Source of the DNA: Bacillus sp. Marseille-P3661
GTDB taxonomy: Bacteria > Bacillota > Bacilli > Bacillales > Bacillaceae_J
Direction of reading: 5' to 3'
Length of the DNA stretch: 64,000 nucleotides
Assembly: GCF_900240995.1 (NCBI RefSeq)
Contig: NZ_LT965953.1
Span: 1,261,303 to 1,325,302 of the forward strand
Shown here: piece after piece, positions 20,104 through 29,568 of the stretch
Position numbering within the stretch: the stretch's first letter is position 1
How the letters are laid out: each line of letters starts with the position of its first letter
The notes under the pieces: model-generated
Databases searched by the model: none
Seen by the model: the letters and a program-made list of their open reading frames with translations, nothing else
Told to the model about the DNA's origin: nothing
Position numbers and translations under genes: made by a program

Positions 20104-22662
20104 CTATAGATTAATATCTAGCTTAGGTCCAGCTTGAGGTTTGTTGGGTTCTTCATCCTGTTCGTCTTCATTTTGGTCGTCATTATTAGGATCATCATCA
20201 TTCTCATCATCATTATTACCATTGTTATCTTCATTGTTGTCATTACCTTGGTTGTTGTTCTCTTCATTGCCGTTACCATTGCCTGGCCCAGGAAAGAAAT
20301 CACCTATCATTTGTGGGATTTCAATATCGACAATGACACCTTCACTTTGATTTTCAGGATTACTATCACTAGAAGCAATAATTTCAAATCCAAAAAGTGA
20401 ATCTACACTAGGGGGCTCAATTACGATCTCTGTTGAAAGATTTTTACCCGTATACAAATGTACAAATGGACCTGAATTTGTTACCTGATTAACAGTAAAG
20501 CTTACATCTTCCAATAACTCTTCATCATATTCCCACGTAATTACAATTTTATTTTCGTCACTTAAATAACTTACTTCTGCATTCTGAACAGCAGAGAGCT
20601 GATTAAAATTACTTGAAATTTCAACAGGTTCCGTACCTCTCACAAAATACTCATAGACGATTTGATTATCTGGTGTAAATTCACTAGGGAGTTTTGGCGG
20701 GTTGCTGCCCTTTTCCACAGGTGATTTAACTATGCTATTAGGGACTTTGAAGTCCTCTTGCTTTTCACCTTTTGTAATTTCACTCATCGTTAATTTAAAT
20801 AATTGTTTTGCAATTGCAGTTTGATTACCAGATAAGTAGTTATCTTTTCCATGCTCGCTATAACCGGTCCAAACGGATACGGTGTACTCAGGAGAATAAC
20901 CAGTAAACCAAATATCGGGTACAGCGCCATTAGGAATACCATATTTTTTTCTCGTTTCATCATCAAAGTTCGTTGTACCAGTCTTACCAGCTATGTGAAC
21001 ACCAGAAACATTAGCAGCACGCCCAGTACCGTATTGAACAACAGATTTCATCATATCTGTTAAAATAAAAGCTGTGTAATCCTCCATTGCAACCGTAGAT
21101 TCAGGCTTAAGGTTAATTTCTCTGCCGTCATCAAAGGTTATTTTAGTAACTGTATGCGGCTTATTATAAACTCCGTTATTACCAAAAGCACTATAAGCAC
21201 CAGCTAACTCTAACGGTGATGTCCCATTAAATCCACCAAGAGCGTATGCCTCATTAATAGTCTCTTCAACACTAATACCAAGGTTGGCTGCAAAATCACG
21301 TGCTTTCGAAAGCCCAACTTCTTGTAATGTTTTTAATGCAGGAATATTTCTTGAATCTGCGAGAGCATCACGAATTGACATCTGTCCTTTATAGCGATTG
21401 TCATAGTTTTTAATAGCTGGACCATTTGTATAGCTATGCGGTTCATCTACAATCTGATGATAAGTTGACCATTTTAAATGCTCAACCGCTGGTCCATAAT
21501 CAATAATTGGTTTAATAGTTGAACCTGGTTGTCGTTTAATGTCTGTTGCAAAATAGGACGTATCTTGATTCCGCCCCCCACCAATTGCAAGAACTTCCCC
21601 AGTCTTTGTCTCAACAACGACAAGTCCTGCTTGGAATCGCTCATTAGGATAGTTTACAAATTCATCGGAATCTAACAGCTTTTGCACATATGCTTGTGCA
21701 TCAGGGTCAAGGGTTGTGTAAATACTTACACCACTTGAAAAAATGTCAATGTCGCCAACTTGCTCGATTTCTTCAATCACTTGATCAATAAAAGCATCGT
21801 AAGGGTCTGTCGATTTTTCTTCTTTTTTAATTACATAATCCGTAACAGGAATTGCTTTTGCTGCTTCGGCTTGTTCGCTAGTGATTTTTCCATGTTTCTC
21901 CATTAAGGATAATACAATATTACGTCTTTTCTCAGCAGCTTCTGGATATTTAAAAGGATCGTAGCCGCTTGGTCTTTGTGGCAAACCTGCTAATAGTGCA
22001 GCTTCATGTAACTCAAGTTCGCTCAGTTCTTTACCAAAATAAATTTCAGCAGCTTTTGCTACACCATAGGCTCGATTGCCATAAAATATTTTATTTAAAT
22101 ACATAGTTAAAATTTGTTCTTTTGAAAATTGTCGTTCTAATTGAATAGCAATCCATTGTTCTTGAATTTTCCTTTTAAGTGTTTTTTCGGGTGATAAAAA
22201 TGCATGTTTCACAACCTGTTGCGTAATAGTACTTGCACCCTCGGCACCAAACCCCTCAGTAACGTTTGCAAGAACAGCACCACCAATTCGCTTTAGATCT
22301 ATTCCAAAGTGATCATAAAATCTAACATCTTCTGTTGCTAATACAGCATCTTCAAGTATTTTTGGGATATCTTGATATGTAATTTTAGTCCGTTTTTCTG
22401 TTCCAAGATCAGCTATTAAATTTAAGTTACGGTCGTATACTTTTGCAGATAGCGGATCCTCTAAAGCAGCTGCATCCAGTGCAGGAGCGTCCTTAATAAA
22501 AGCTAGTGCAGTAATTGATCCTACAATTGCGGTGATTATTCCTAAAAACACAACGACTATAATTAATCGTTTAAAAATGTTGCCCGGTTTTCTTTTACTT
22601 TTTGTTTTTTTTGTTGTTTTAACGGTACGTCTTTCTTGTCTAGTACGATAGTTTTCAGACAT
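20104..22662 (-). CDS. ponA: class A penicillin-binding protein 1A/1B
   Basis: 852 residues. A cytoplasmic basic N-terminus and one membrane helix (about 28-52) precede a GT51 glycosyltransferase domain (EDVRFYDHFGID, GASTITQQVVKHAFLS) and a transpeptidase domain with the SxxK serine in RQPGSTIKPI, an SRN motif and KTGTTNFD. A beta-rich region follows, then a low-complexity Asn/Asp/Glu tail from about residue 790. It polymerises and crosslinks peptidoglycan. Convergent to ypoC and followed (minus direction) by a hairpin; recU lies upstream. Confidence 0.95.
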   Translation of the reverse strand: MSENYRTRQERRTVKTTKKTKSKRKPGNIFKRLIIVVVFLGIITAIVGSITALAFIKDAPALDAAALEDPLSAKVYDRNLNLIADLGTEKRTKITYQDIPKILEDAVLATEDVRFYDHFGIDLKRIGGAVLANVTEGFGAEGASTITQQVVKHAFLSPEKTLKRKIQEQWIAIQLERQFSKEQILTMYLNKIFYGNRAYGVAKAAEIYFGKELSELELHEAALLAGLPQRPSGYDPFKYPEAAEKRRNIVLSLMEKHGKITSEQAEAAKAIPVTDYVIKKEEKSTDPYDAFIDQVIEEIEQVGDIDIFSSGVSIYTTLDPDAQAYVQKLLDSDEFVNYPNERFQAGLVVVETKTGEVLAIGGGRNQDTSYFATDIKRQPGSTIKPIIDYGPAVEHLKWSTYHQIVDEPHSYTNGPAIKNYDNRYKGQMSIRDALADSRNIPALKTLQEVGLSKARDFAANLGISVEETINEAYALGGFNGTSPLELAGAYSAFGNNGVYNKPHTVTKITFDDGREINLKPESTVAMEDYTAFILTDMMKSVVQYGTGRAANVSGVHIAGKTGTTNFDDETRKKYGIPNGAVPDIWFTGYSPEYTVSVWTGYSEHGKDNYLSGNQTAIAKQLFKLTMSEITKGEKQEDFKVPNSIVKSPVEKGSNPPKLPSEFTPDNQIVYEYFVRGTEPVEISSNFNQLSAVQNAEVSYLSDENKIVITWEYDEELLEDVSFTVNQVTNSGPFVHLYTGKNLSTEIVIEPPSVDSLFGFEIIASSDSNPENQSEGVIVDIEIPQMIGDFFPGPGNGNGNEENNNQGNDNNEDNNGNNDDENDDDPNNDDQNEDEQDEEPNKPQAGPKLDINL

Positions 22663-22693
22663 CGTAATGACCTGCCTTTCAAACTTACATAAA

Positions 22694-23296
22694 TTAATTA
22701 AAATATATTTTATCGATTATTTGAAGATAGTCAATTCTGGGGTGTAAGTTAATCGGTATCGAATGCCCTAATTGTTCGATTGCTGTTTTCGGTATTGATT
22801 TACGACCTCCTTTATCTTGCTCATCCCAATAAGGAAATAATTGGTCTGCCTGTAATAAGTAAACCTCATCTGTTAATGAAAACCTCAAAATTACGAAACA
22901 AATGCCATTTTGTATAAGTACAGCTCTCATATGATTAATCTGATGCTCATGGAAATTTTGTAACGGAAAAGACGTCTTGTTTCGGGTTTCTTTTGCCTCA
23001 AAATCAATATATCTCCCCTTATACACACCATTATAATCGGTTGTTGATTGTAATTTGAAATATGCCTCTTTAATAACGGCAGCACTTCTTTTTGGATAAT
23101 CTACATTTACAATTTGTACTGGTGTAGGTTTTTTATGGATAACGGCCTTTCCATGAATTAAATAATATTCATTTGTTTCATTAATATCTTCTTCTAATGT
23201 CATTCCGCGGTTACTGTAGGAGAGCTGTTTGTTACCTCTTTTTTGATTTGTAGCTTTTGGAATAAATGCTCGTCCGTTTGGATACCGAATTGTCAT
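22694..23296 (-). CDS. recU: Holliday junction resolvase RecU
   Basis: 200 residues, PD-(D/E)XK nuclease that cuts four-way junctions in recombination. The N-terminal basic [11 protein letters not shown], the central [20 protein letters not shown] (Asp then E-x-K catalytic motif) and 'FHEHQINHM' are diagnostic. It is paired with ponA downstream (31-base gap) as in B. subtilis, where both are expressed together. Confidence 0.94.
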   Translation of the reverse strand: MTIRYPNGRAFIPKATNQKRGNKQLSYSNRGMTLEEDINETNEYYLIHGKAVIHKKPTPVQIVNVDYPKRSAAVIKEAYFKLQSTTDYNGVYKGRYIDFEAKETRNKTSFPLQNFHEHQINHMRAVLIQNGICFVILRFSLTDEVYLLQADQLFPYWDEQDKGGRKSIPKTAIEQLGHSIPINLHPRIDYLQIIDKIYFN

Positions 23297-23476
23297 TTTG
23301 AAGACTCCTTTTTGTTCTCTAAAATAATAAATATAGCATACTTCCTTTTACTTTAACATTAAAAAATGCTTAAGACACCATAATAAAGGAAATTATAAGA
23401 CAGAAGTTCGTTTCAAACTAAGAGTGTCCATATGTGTGCTTAAGTTTTGTTAGGCATTTAAAAGTTAAGGGGAAAG

Positions 23477-24457
23477 GTGATCAAATTGCGGTTGCTACAA
23501 TATGAACAAGATATGGTATCCCACATTAAAGATGTGACAGCACAAGGAAATATAGATAATATTTCTAGAACAAAGTTCTATAATCAATTTTATAAAAGAA
23601 ATTTAGAAATAGAATGGTCCTTTTTAGCTAGTATGGTTTCAAGAAATGCTGGTTGGAACATGACTGATTTACAAGGGCTTTGGTTTCCGCAAATCTTATC
23701 TCAAAAAATTAGGAATCAGATTTTTTTTACATATGAACGGGCAAATTGGACAATTTTTCAAGATGCTTTCCCACAATTAATGATCTATGAACTCTCAAAA
23801 AAAGAAAAAAAGCCACTTTTTCATTTACTCAAACTATTTAATGTTTCGTTATTTATGCAGAGAGAATGGGGGTTATTTTGGGAGAAGAATGATATAAAAC
23901 GCCTTGTTTTAGCTCTTATCATAAATGAACAAAATGTTATTCAAGATTCAGTAATAAAGCATCCAATATACAAAAAACAAGTTTTTCATTCATTGCCCTA
24001 CCTTTTTCAAGATTGGCTGCATTTTAGTTGCGTAATTTTCCCAACGGTTGAGGGTGAATTATATGGGTTTTCTGTTCATAATTTCTCAAACGTTGGTGAG
24101 CGTATACAGTTGGGAAAAAGATTAGCATGGCTGTTATTTCACCCTGAATACCATAAAAAATTTCGGCGCTTTTCTGAATGGACTGAGCATACTGGATCTA
24201 GATTTGATTATGAGCGATATTTTGCTGAAAAAAAAATCAGAGATACTCCTTTCTTACGTATGGTATTTCCAATTGTCCAGCATCACCGCGATGATTTTAC
24301 AGATTGGTTCCAAAAAAGGCGGCTCTCACGTAAGTGGTTTAACGAAATTAAAAAGCCTAGAAAATATCATATTACGAATTGGTACAAACAAAAGCTAAAT
24401 CACCTTCACGCGGCTATTATTTTCGAGAAGGAAGTGCTGCCAAGAATAAAGAGTTAA
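23477..24457 (+). CDS. yppC: YppC family protein (DUF2515)
   Basis: 326 residues, soluble, rich in aromatic and basic residues ('NTSRTKFYNQFY'-like start and 'GLYGFSVHNFSNVGERIQLGKRLAWLLF' split across residues 190-225). Length, divergent position next to recU and the 'ISRTKFY' segment fit Bacillus YppC, of unknown function. GTG 23477 or TTG 23486 could be the start; the AAAGG site fits the TTG better by spacing. A perfect hairpin follows. Confidence 0.7.
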   Translation: MIKLRLLQYEQDMVSHIKDVTAQGNIDNISRTKFYNQFYKRNLEIEWSFLASMVSRNAGWNMTDLQGLWFPQILSQKIRNQIFFTYERANWTIFQDAFPQLMIYELSKKEKKPLFHLLKLFNVSLFMQREWGLFWEKNDIKRLVLALIINEQNVIQDSVIKHPIYKKQVFHSLPYLFQDWLHFSCVIFPTVEGELYGFSVHNFSNVGERIQLGKRLAWLLFHPEYHKKFRRFSEWTEHTGSRFDYERYFAEKKIRDTPFLRMVFPIVQHHRDDFTDWFQKRRLSRKWFNEIKKPRKYHITNWYKQKLNHLHAAIIFEKEVLPRIKS

Positions 24458-24476
24458 TGTGTTTCAACTGTTGTTG

Positions 24477-24512
24477 TACCAAAAGAGACGGTTGATACCG
24501 TCTCTTTTGGTA
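24477..24512. terminator. bidirectional hairpin between yppC and sspM
   Basis: TACCAAAAGAGACGGT pairs exactly with ACCGTCTCTTTTGGTA around a 4-base loop. The arms contain their own A/T runs, so it can act on both the plus-strand yppC and the minus-strand small gene. Confidence 0.7.
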
Positions 24513-24571
24513 TAAGTTAAAATAGGTTAGATATAATCATAACCTTCCTTTAACCAATTTGACTTACCGAG

Positions 24572-24685
24572 TCATTCGGCTGGACGATTGGGTCCTTCTA
24601 ATTTTTTATCACCGTAGCCTACTTTACTTTCCTCTGGTACGGCTAGAACACCATTCTTCTTTTCCTTTTTCCTACCTTTTGCCAT
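24572..24685 (-). CDS. sspM: small acid-soluble spore protein M-like
   Basis: A 37-residue basic protein: MAKGRKKEKKNGV at the start and GDKKLEGPNRPAE at the end. The C-terminus closely resembles the DKKL-GPNRP ending that I recall for B. subtilis SspM, a minor protein of the mature spore core. An AGAGGTG ribosome site lies about 8 bases before the ATG on the minus strand. It faces the yppC terminator. Expected to be expressed late in the forespore. Confidence 0.65.
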   Translation of the reverse strand: MAKGRKKEKKNGVLAVPEESKVGYGDKKLEGPNRPAE

Positions 24686-24977
24686 ATTTACGACACCTCT
24701 CATCCTTGTTTTACTTATGCAAATAATGATTAAAATTCGATCATTATAGCATAATTCATTAGTTATTGTGAGCTAGTTTCTGTTTTTGATTCAACAGTTC
24801 AAGAGAATATGTCGTCGAAAAGTTATGCATTTTGAAGAAATCCACTTTCTTTGCCGAATCAAAACTAGTTTTGTCAGGTCTGAAGGGAGATATAAAAAAA
24901 TCTCGAATGTATGTAGTATAAAATCTGAATATTAACTGGGAAGTCATAATTGATTATTTCATTCGGGAGGGATTTAT

Positions 24978-25286
24978 GTGAATGGAAATGTAAAGATGGA
25001 TAATCTAGTTCAGAAAAAGTTCGAAAATCGTTTGGATGAATTATTAGTGAAATTGGAAGACATGGAGTATCAATTATCTAAAAAGGCCGACGATATTGTA
25101 TCAATACAACTATTACAACACAGACGTGAATTAGATCAGGCAGAAAGTAAATTAATGGAACTTGAGCGAAAGATTGAGATACTATCAAAAGAACAGAATC
25201 AGCAGCTTGAAAATATAGAGATTGTAAAAACTCCTTCAGAGAGACCACGTTTCTTTAGAAGAGTAGCAAGTATTTTTACGTTATAA
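24978..25286 (+). CDS. short coiled-coil protein, function unknown
   Basis: 102 residues, GTG start 7 bases after GGGAGG. The middle 60 residues (from VQKKFENRLDEL to KIEILSKEQ) are heptad-rich charged helix typical of a coiled coil, and the end is basic (RPRFFRRVASIF). I do not recognise the family. It is single-gene, with a hairpin after it. Confidence 0.6.
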   Translation: MNGNVKMDNLVQKKFENRLDELLVKLEDMEYQLSKKADDIVSIQLLQHRRELDQAESKLMELERKIEILSKEQNQQLENIEIVKTPSERPRFFRRVASIFTL

Positions 25287-25298
25287 ATAATAAAGTAT

Positions 25299-25351
25299 GG
25301 GCTGTCCAAAAAGTCACCACTTCCTACGTATTAGTACTTATCGGACAGCCC
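25299..25351 (+). terminator. long-loop terminator-like hairpin
   Basis: GGGCTGTCC (25299-25307) pairs with GGACAGCCC (25343-25351) across a 35-base loop. A short T run (TTTTG) comes five bases later. The arms resemble the 'GGACAG' palindromes dispersed in the island further right. Confidence 0.45.
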
Positions 25352-25377
25352 CTCATTTTGATTAATATGTTTTGCTG

Positions 25378-25542
25378 TTAGTATTCGATCTCTTCATAAT
25401 CCTTTGGTTGTGGTACAGGTTTCATATCATTATAGTTTAAGGAAAACTCAGATAATTCTTCAGAGAATTCGAGTTCATTATGAATGACAGCTTTATTTGT
25501 TGCATGTTTCAATCGATGTCTTTGAAATTTGGGATTAGGCAA
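25378..25542 (-). CDS. small acidic/basic protein, unknown
   Basis: 54 residues: a basic first third (MPNPKFQRHRLKHATNKA) and an acidic end (KPVPQPKDYEEIEY). The start is TTG at 25542 with GAGGTG about 7 bases upstream on the minus strand; no ATG fits. It lies 12 bases after the next small minus-strand gene, so the two probably form a two-gene unit. Family not recognised; size and composition suggest a spore or stress peptide (inference). Confidence 0.55.
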   Translation of the reverse strand: MPNPKFQRHRLKHATNKAVIHNELEFSEELSEFSLNYNDMKPVPQPKDYEEIEY

Positions 25543-25554
25543 TTTTTACACCTC

Positions 25555-25677
25555 TTACTTATTCGATGGTTTTGATGCTAATGGTTCTACTGAAAATTCA
25601 GGATCCTTTGTAGCATATTTTGGTTTCTGACTTTCATGGCCTTTCTTTTTATGATTAAAACTTTTTCCTCTACCCAT
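25555..25677 (-). CDS. small basic protein, possibly spore-associated
   Basis: 40 residues beginning MGRGKSFNHKKKGHESQKPK, very hydrophilic, with a GGAG ribosome site upstream of the ATG. It is followed directly by the 54-residue gene. Composition resembles minor small acid-soluble spore proteins, but I cannot assign it to a named family. Confidence 0.55.
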   Translation of the reverse strand: MGRGKSFNHKKKGHESQKPKYATKDPEFSVEPLASKPSNK

Positions 25678-25901
25678 GGGTAATCAACTCCTTCAGTTCT
25701 ATTCTACATCTTTAATATTTGATTTTTTCATCCTATTTCATTCACTAAAATTATGTTAATTTATGGTCACTGTAAATAGCACAATGAAAATTGTTACCAT
25801 ATAAATCTTATTATTGTAGAAAACACTATTCCTATGGTGAGTAGATGAATATAAGTGTATACTAGCATTTGATAATAGAAATTAAGAAAGGAAGGTAATG
25901 C

Positions 25902-26162
25902 ATGAATTGGAGTGAAGATGCAAAAGAACTGTTAGAGGAGCTTGTAAAGCCAATTCCTATTTTTGCACGTCCCATGGCTAAAAAGAAGATAGAGTCATTT
26001 ATTGTAGATGGTGTTAACGGAGAAACTGTTACAAAGGATGATGTTGTAAAAGGATACATAATTGCTTCACCGGGTAGTATGCAAGCAAGAGCGATAAAGT
26101 TATTGAACGCAAAAGGTATAGATTTGACACCATTTGAGGATTTACTCGAGAAAGTAAAATAA
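25902..26162 (+). CDS. PCP-reductase-like small protein (DUF2621-related)
   Basis: 86 residues. 'NWSEDAKELLEELVKPIPIF' followed by an 'ARPMAKKKIESF' helix and 'GETVTKDDVVKGYI' resembles the PCP_red fold (C-terminal domain of light-independent protochlorophyllide reductase subunits) that also occurs in the Bacillus YneK/DUF2621 proteins, here without the membrane part. Function unknown. The ribosome site is GGAAGG. A terminator hairpin follows. Confidence 0.55.
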   Translation: MNWSEDAKELLEELVKPIPIFARPMAKKKIESFIVDGVNGETVTKDDVVKGYIIASPGSMQARAIKLLNAKGIDLTPFEDLLEKVK

Positions 26163-26167
26163 AAAAT

Positions 26168-26194
26168 AGGTCAACTCAGGATATGGGTTGACCT
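26168..26194. terminator. hairpin between convergent genes
   Basis: AGGTCAAC pairs with GTTGACCT over an 11-base loop, preceded by a run of six A and followed by TTTC, so usable in both directions. Confidence 0.6.
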
Positions 26195-26221
26195 TTCGAT
26201 TAAAAATTAAATAGACGTGTT

Positions 26222-27466
26222 TTAAGCTTTTTTGTATTTATGAATTAAATCATAATTTTGACCTCTTGCAAACACATCAAGTCGATTTGGGCCCCAAGAG
26301 ATAGCGCTTGGTTTCGAATAAAGTTTCCCCTCATGTTTTTCCCAATTTGACCAAGCAGAACCATTCCATTGTATTTTATATAAATTACGATCACGTCCAC
26401 GTGCAAAAACCTGAAGTTGGTTTGCTTGATCTGAGGAAACGGTTGGTCCGGAAGCGAGTATTCCACCTAAATCCCCCCAATTGCTCCATTGAGATCCATT
26501 CCACCATTTGTGAATCAATTGTTTATTTAATCCTCGTGCGAATACATCGATCCGATTATGTCCCCAAGAGACTGCAGCCGGTGCAGAGGTTAGCTGTCCA
26601 CCTAAATCCCCCCATTTGCTCCATGAAGAACCATTCCAATATTTGTGATTAAGCTCGTTATTTTGCCCTCTTACAAAGACGTCCAATCGGTTAGGCCCCC
26701 ATGACGCCGCTCCAGGTGCAGAAGTTAACTCGCCGCCAAGATTTTCCCAATTACTCCAATTCGATCCACTCCACCATTTATGAACGAGGTGGTTATTTTC
26801 TCCCCTCGCAAAAATATCAATACGATTAGCAGACCAAGAAACAGCAGATGGGGAAGAGGTCAAATTTCCACCAAGGTTTTCCCAACTTGACCACATTTGA
26901 CCGTTCCACCATTTATGGATTAATTGATCATTTCTACCTCTAGCAAAAATATCAATACGATTTTTTCCCCAGGAGGCTGCGCTAGGTGCAGATGTCAGAA
27001 ACCCACCAAGACTATGCCACTTGCTCCAATTATTGAAAGTGGGTGAATCATTTCCTTTAAATTTTTTAATTGTTGAGCGGATAATCGTGCTTAGAAACCG
27101 CTTTATTTGTTGGTCAGATAACCGGTATGAGCGAAGTAATAATGGTATTTGGGGGATGTTTGTTTGCATAGCTTTAAAAATATACTTAGTTTGCTCATTT
27201 AAAGATCCATCTGCTCCATTCGCATGCTTAATCGTAAATCCGATAACTAAGATTAATAAATAGTCAATTAATTGTTGATTCATGCCTGCGTTTTTCAATT
27301 CTTTAGTCCAATTAGATTCTTTCTGAATTATTTCATTAAATAATCTTTTAACGTTATCATTTTGTTGGTATTCTAAAAATATATTTTGACTAGGGGTAGG
27401 AGTAGAAAAGTGAAAAGGAGTATTTCCGTGCTGGTTTTGTTGATACTGGTAGGGATTCGTAAACAT
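26222..27466 (-). CDS. six-repeat DUF346 lectin-like propeller protein
   Basis: 414 residues. The first 150 are helical and unrelated to known motifs (Gln/Asn-rich start). From about residue 150 come six tandem repeats of about 45 residues, each built as W-S-x-W-x-x-L-G-G-x-L-T-S-x-P followed by S-W-G-x-N-R-x-D-V-F-A-R-G. This is the DUF346 repeat of beta-propeller lectins of the PLL/fucose-lectin type. Repeat 5 is the most diverged. No signal peptide is seen, so it may be intracellular or spore-surface associated. AAGGAGG precedes the ATG. Confidence 0.75.
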   Translation of the reverse strand: MFTNPYQYQQNQHGNTPFHFSTPTPSQNIFLEYQQNDNVKRLFNEIIQKESNWTKELKNAGMNQQLIDYLLILVIGFTIKHANGADGSLNEQTKYIFKAMQTNIPQIPLLLRSYRLSDQQIKRFLSTIIRSTIKKFKGNDSPTFNNWSKWHSLGGFLTSAPSAASWGKNRIDIFARGRNDQLIHKWWNGQMWSSWENLGGNLTSSPSAVSWSANRIDIFARGENNHLVHKWWSGSNWSNWENLGGELTSAPGAASWGPNRLDVFVRGQNNELNHKYWNGSSWSKWGDLGGQLTSAPAAVSWGHNRIDVFARGLNKQLIHKWWNGSQWSNWGDLGGILASGPTVSSDQANQLQVFARGRDRNLYKIQWNGSAWSNWEKHEGKLYSKPSAISWGPNRLDVFARGQNYDLIHKYKKA

Positions 27467-27580
27467 ACAGCTGCCTCCTTGTGTAGAAAATGATCTATAT
27501 TATCATATGAGTGCAGTTTGAAAGTTAAATCATTTAAATTTTTAATTTCTTGAAATTTTTATAATTAGGAGAAGAAGCAT

Positions 27581-28837
27581 ATGAATAAAAAAGTGATTCG
27601 CAGCTGGTTAATGTACGACTGGGCAAATTCGGCTTTTGCTACGGTAATAATGGCTGCCATTCTTCCAGTATTTTATTATGATGTTGCAGCAAAGGGATCG
27701 GAATCAATTGCAAGTTCTTTATGGGGGTATTCGCAAGCAATCGCCGTTTTATTTGTAGCTTTATTATCTCCTATACTAGGTGCGATAGCCGATTATTCTG
27801 GGAATAAAAGTAAATTTTTACGTTTCTTTGCTTATTTAGGGATTATTGCTAGTATTTTCTTATGTTTTGTGGACGAAGGAGATTATCAGTTAGCATCAAT
27901 TTTAATGATTCTAGGCACTATTGGATATGCTGGTGGCAATGTCTTTTATGATGCATTGCTACCTGAGATTGCATCAAAAAAAGAAATGGATTTTATTTCT
28001 GCCAAGGGCTTTGCTTATGGATATATCGGTGGAGGGCTTTTATTAGCTATTAATTTACTGATGATAATGAAACCCCAACTATTTAATATCCCTAATCCCC
28101 TGATGGCCATTCAAATTTCTTTTATTATGGTTGGGATTTGGTGGTTTATATTTTCAATTCCTATCTTTCGTAACATTAAAGATAACGGAATGAAAGAGCA
28201 ACAGAAGAATCGAACTTATATTAAGATTGGTGTTAGGCGATTGATTCAAACAATAAAAGAAATACATTGTTATAAGCAATTATTTATTTTTTTAATAGCA
28301 TTTTGGCTATATAATGATGGAATTTCGACAATTATAAAAATGGCCACTATTTATGGCAGGGATATTGGTATTGATAGTACGGATTTAATTAAAGCCTTAT
28401 TAATCACACAATTTGTGGGCGTTCCATTTACATTTCTATTTGGGTGGTTGGCAAATAAAATTAAACCCAAGAAAGCATTATATATATCCCTATGGACTTA
28501 TGTAGGTATTGTTTTATTAGGGTTTTTTATGCAAAGTGCACTGCATTTTTATTTATTAGCCATTACCGTGGGGATAGTCCAGGGAGGAGCTCAAGCCTTG
28601 AGCCGTTCTATATTTGGATCAATGGTTCCGGAGAACCGTCGTGCAGAATTCTTCGGATTATATGGTGTATCTGCAAAGTTTTCAGCGATTATAGGTCCTT
28701 TAATATTTGCTTTGGTCGGGCAATTAACTGGATCTAGTCGGTTTGGAATTGTCTCCTTAGTGTTTTTCTTTTTAGCAGGAATCTATTTATTGACGAAGGT
28801 AAATATTGAAAAAGGTCAAAATGATGCAAACATATAG
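27581..28837 (+). CDS. UMF1-type MFS transporter
   Basis: 418 residues with 12 predicted membrane helices. The start MNKKVIRSWLMYDWANSAF is the typical opening of the UMF1/Atg22-like 'unknown major facilitator' family, with GYAGGNVFYDALLPEIA (helix 4) and QGGAQALSRSIFG (helix 10) matching it. It probably exports amino acids or similar small molecules (family inference). Single-gene unit closed by the hairpin at 28857-28885. Confidence 0.8.
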   Translation: MNKKVIRSWLMYDWANSAFATVIMAAILPVFYYDVAAKGSESIASSLWGYSQAIAVLFVALLSPILGAIADYSGNKSKFLRFFAYLGIIASIFLCFVDEGDYQLASILMILGTIGYAGGNVFYDALLPEIASKKEMDFISAKGFAYGYIGGGLLLAINLLMIMKPQLFNIPNPLMAIQISFIMVGIWWFIFSIPIFRNIKDNGMKEQQKNRTYIKIGVRRLIQTIKEIHCYKQLFIFLIAFWLYNDGISTIIKMATIYGRDIGIDSTDLIKALLITQFVGVPFTFLFGWLANKIKPKKALYISLWTYVGIVLLGFFMQSALHFYLLAITVGIVQGGAQALSRSIFGSMVPENRRAEFFGLYGVSAKFSAIIGPLIFALVGQLTGSSRFGIVSLVFFFLAGIYLLTKVNIEKGQNDANI

Positions 28838-28856
28838 TAATGTTGTTTTATGATAA

Positions 28857-28885
28857 GGGCTTTCAACTAAAAATGACGAAAGCCC
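28857..28885. terminator. hairpin between convergent genes
   Basis: GGGCTTTC pairs with GAAAGCCC across a 13-base loop; ATTAAATTTT follows. It serves the MFS gene and the opposing small gene. Confidence 0.6.
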
Positions 28886-28893
28886 ATTAAATT

Positions 28894-29145
28894 TTATATT
28901 AGCCGATCATAGATATTAGTAAGTTCATAAGTCCTCTGATCATCTTGTTCGTTTTGTGCATACTGAATCTCATCGGGTAAAACATTATTTAAATACATCA
29001 TTTCGTTTTCGTCTAAATCGTCTATGAAGGCATTTTCATCTTTATAATCCTTGTTCGATATTTTCTCATATATAATATGACATGTTTCACTTTCGGATAA
29101 ATGGTTAGATAATATTTCTCGAAGATATGCAAGAGTTTTTTCCAT
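28894..29145 (-). CDS. CsgA-like sporulation protein
   Basis: 83 residues, acidic and helical: 'LAYLREILSNHLSE' at the start and 'EMMYLNNVLPDEIQYAQNEQ' near residue 55. The pattern matches my memory of the sigma-G dependent Bacillus spore protein CsgA. ATG 29145 is preferred over ATG 29151 because AAGGGG lies 9 bases away. The gene is alone and faces an MFS gene. Confidence 0.5.
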   Translation of the reverse strand: MEKTLAYLREILSNHLSESETCHIIYEKISNKDYKDENAFIDDLDENEMMYLNNVLPDEIQYAQNEQDDQRTYELTNIYDRLI

Positions 29146-29332
29146 GATCATACACCCCTTCTGTTTTCTAACGTTAGCGTAACCTAATGAAATAATTTAA
29201 TTCTTCTAAATTTAAGCCAAGTCTCCAAGTTTTGGGTCTTGGCTTTTTCTGTACCTTTAAAGAAAGGATTGTATGGATGAAATGATGGTTAGAAACTCAA
29301 ACTATAAAGGCATAGAAAGGGGGGAGTGAATC

Positions 29333-29500
29333 GTGACGAATCGTAATCCTAAATTTGAAAGTAAAAACCAAGGATCGCCTGAAATGGGTAATTCAGATGT
29401 ATTGCATGGAGCAGGTATGGTTAGTGGGGACAATAACAAAGGGACTGAATACCGGTCAAAAAAAGGTAGTAAATCAAAATTGCATCATCATGATCGATAA
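29333..29500 (+). CDS. small hydrophilic protein, possibly spore-associated
   Basis: 55 residues, GTG start with an AAGGGGGGAG ribosome site. Rich in Asn, Gly, Ser and Lys, ending with three histidines (KLHHHDR). I do not recognise a family. It is directly followed by a strong terminator, which supports a real monocistronic gene. Confidence 0.55.
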   Translation: MTNRNPKFESKNQGSPEMGNSDVLHGAGMVSGDNNKGTEYRSKKGSKSKLHHHDR

Positions 29501-29504
29501 GCAG

Positions 29505-29547
29505 AAAAAAGAAAGAAGAAAAGCAAACCGCTTTCTTCTTTCTTTTT
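29505..29547 (+). terminator. strong terminator after the small hydrophilic gene
   Basis: A purine-rich arm beginning AAAAAGAAAGAAGAAA pairs with GCTTTCTTCTTTCTTTTT (one bulge); the right arm itself ends in the T run. Confidence 0.75.
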
Positions 29548-29568
29548 AGTAAGATTTGTATTTATTGT

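Noticed and set aside
20118-20400. Several overlapping open frames on both strands at the ponA 3' end
   Set aside because: They are by-products of the low-complexity Asn/Asp/Glu coding tail of ponA.
26222-27466. Regular about 135-bp repeats that could suggest a CRISPR or tandem-repeat array
   Set aside because: They are in-frame protein repeats of a single ORF with diverged units and no spacer structure.
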